From the NCBI GenBank assembly GCA_002336725.1, contig DDEO01000086.1, forward strand, positions 1-11,741: 11,741 nt of DNA, given 5' to 3'. This document shows positions 11,685 through 11,741 of the stretch, piece by piece (within the stretch, counting starts at the first letter, position 1; every line of letters starts with the position of its first letter). A model generated the notes under the pieces. The model was not told the origin of the DNA. It made no database searches and saw only the letters and a program-made list of their open reading frames with translations. Origin of the DNA: Bacteroidetes bacterium UBA1952. Lineage in GTDB: Bacteria > Bacteroidota > Bacteroidia > Chitinophagales > Chitinophagaceae. The position numbers and the translations under genes are program-made.

Positions 11685-11741
11685 GTTGACGGGTATTCAG
11701 GATTCCGGAAATCAATCCCTAACTCCTTTTAAGTTAGGTAG

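Larger units (their letters stand above)
11425..11741. other. 3' region after the clpP pair, without a clear gene
   Basis: No convincing protein gene is present; a 74-codon minus-strand ORF (11491-11715) runs antisense through the terminator and looks spurious. The stretch holds a weak hairpin, an AT-rich promoter-like patch (TATAAT at 11536-11541 overlapping TAAATTTG at 11541-11548, without a -33 TTG), the strong terminator and a TTCCGGAA palindrome at 11703-11710. A small RNA between about 11550 and 11684 is possible. Confidence 0.4.

Noticed and set aside
11491..11715. 74-codon minus-strand ORF at the right end
   Set aside because: It is antisense through a strong plus-strand terminator and has no recognisable domain or promoter.

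Overview
The window looks like a chromosomal segment from a member of the Bacteroidota; I cannot place it more precisely. Four genes carry promoter -7 elements of the Bacteroidota type (TAnnTTTG or one change from it) directly before the start codon, and Shine-Dalgarno sequences are generally absent. There is a TonB-dependent receptor with an N-terminal carboxypeptidase-regulatory-like domain, a PheS with a four-cysteine insert, and a ClpP with a long N-terminal extension. Most of the window is moderately GC-rich, but roughly the first 1.1 kb is strikingly AT-rich and appears foreign.

Layout. (a) 1-1205: an AT-rich two-gene cassette on the minus strand, a Crp/Fnr-family regulator followed by an SMR efflux protein. 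It is bounded by inverted GTTAGTGG boxes, and an FNR-like palindrome lies between the genes. A block of four ATTGCCGAAAGT-type repeats in alternating orientation separates it from (b) a tyrosine recombinase (1209-2294, minus). Together these resemble an integron-like or cassette-type recombination locus. (c) 2526-4694: TonB-dependent receptor (minus). (d) 4852-5691: undecaprenyl-diphosphatase UppP (minus). (e) 5939-6961: PheS (plus), divergent from uppP. (f) 7176-8153: an extended SDR epimerase/reductase (plus), preceded by a nested inverted-repeat element that supplies its start codon. (g) 8388-9116: a GNAT-like protein of unknown function and a small basic partner, with micro-hairpin repeat clusters on both sides. 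(h) 9276-9695: a stand-alone cobalamin-binding subunit of the methylmalonyl-CoA mutase type. (i) 9976-11424: two tandem ClpP peptidases, followed by a 3' region ending in a strong rho-independent terminator.

How the parts work together. UppP, PheS, the two ClpP proteins and the receptor look like chromosomal housekeeping or envelope functions. The regulator/SMR pair is probably an acquired resistance or efflux cassette whose regulator acts on the operator before the efflux gene. The GNAT-like gene and its partner are the least characterised part. Between genes the window is rich in palindromic repeats, and the octamer TTCCGGAA occurs nine times, far above chance.

The best candidates for something undescribed are the integron-like locus at the left end, the repeat-flanked GNAT-like pair, and the TTCCGGAA signal.
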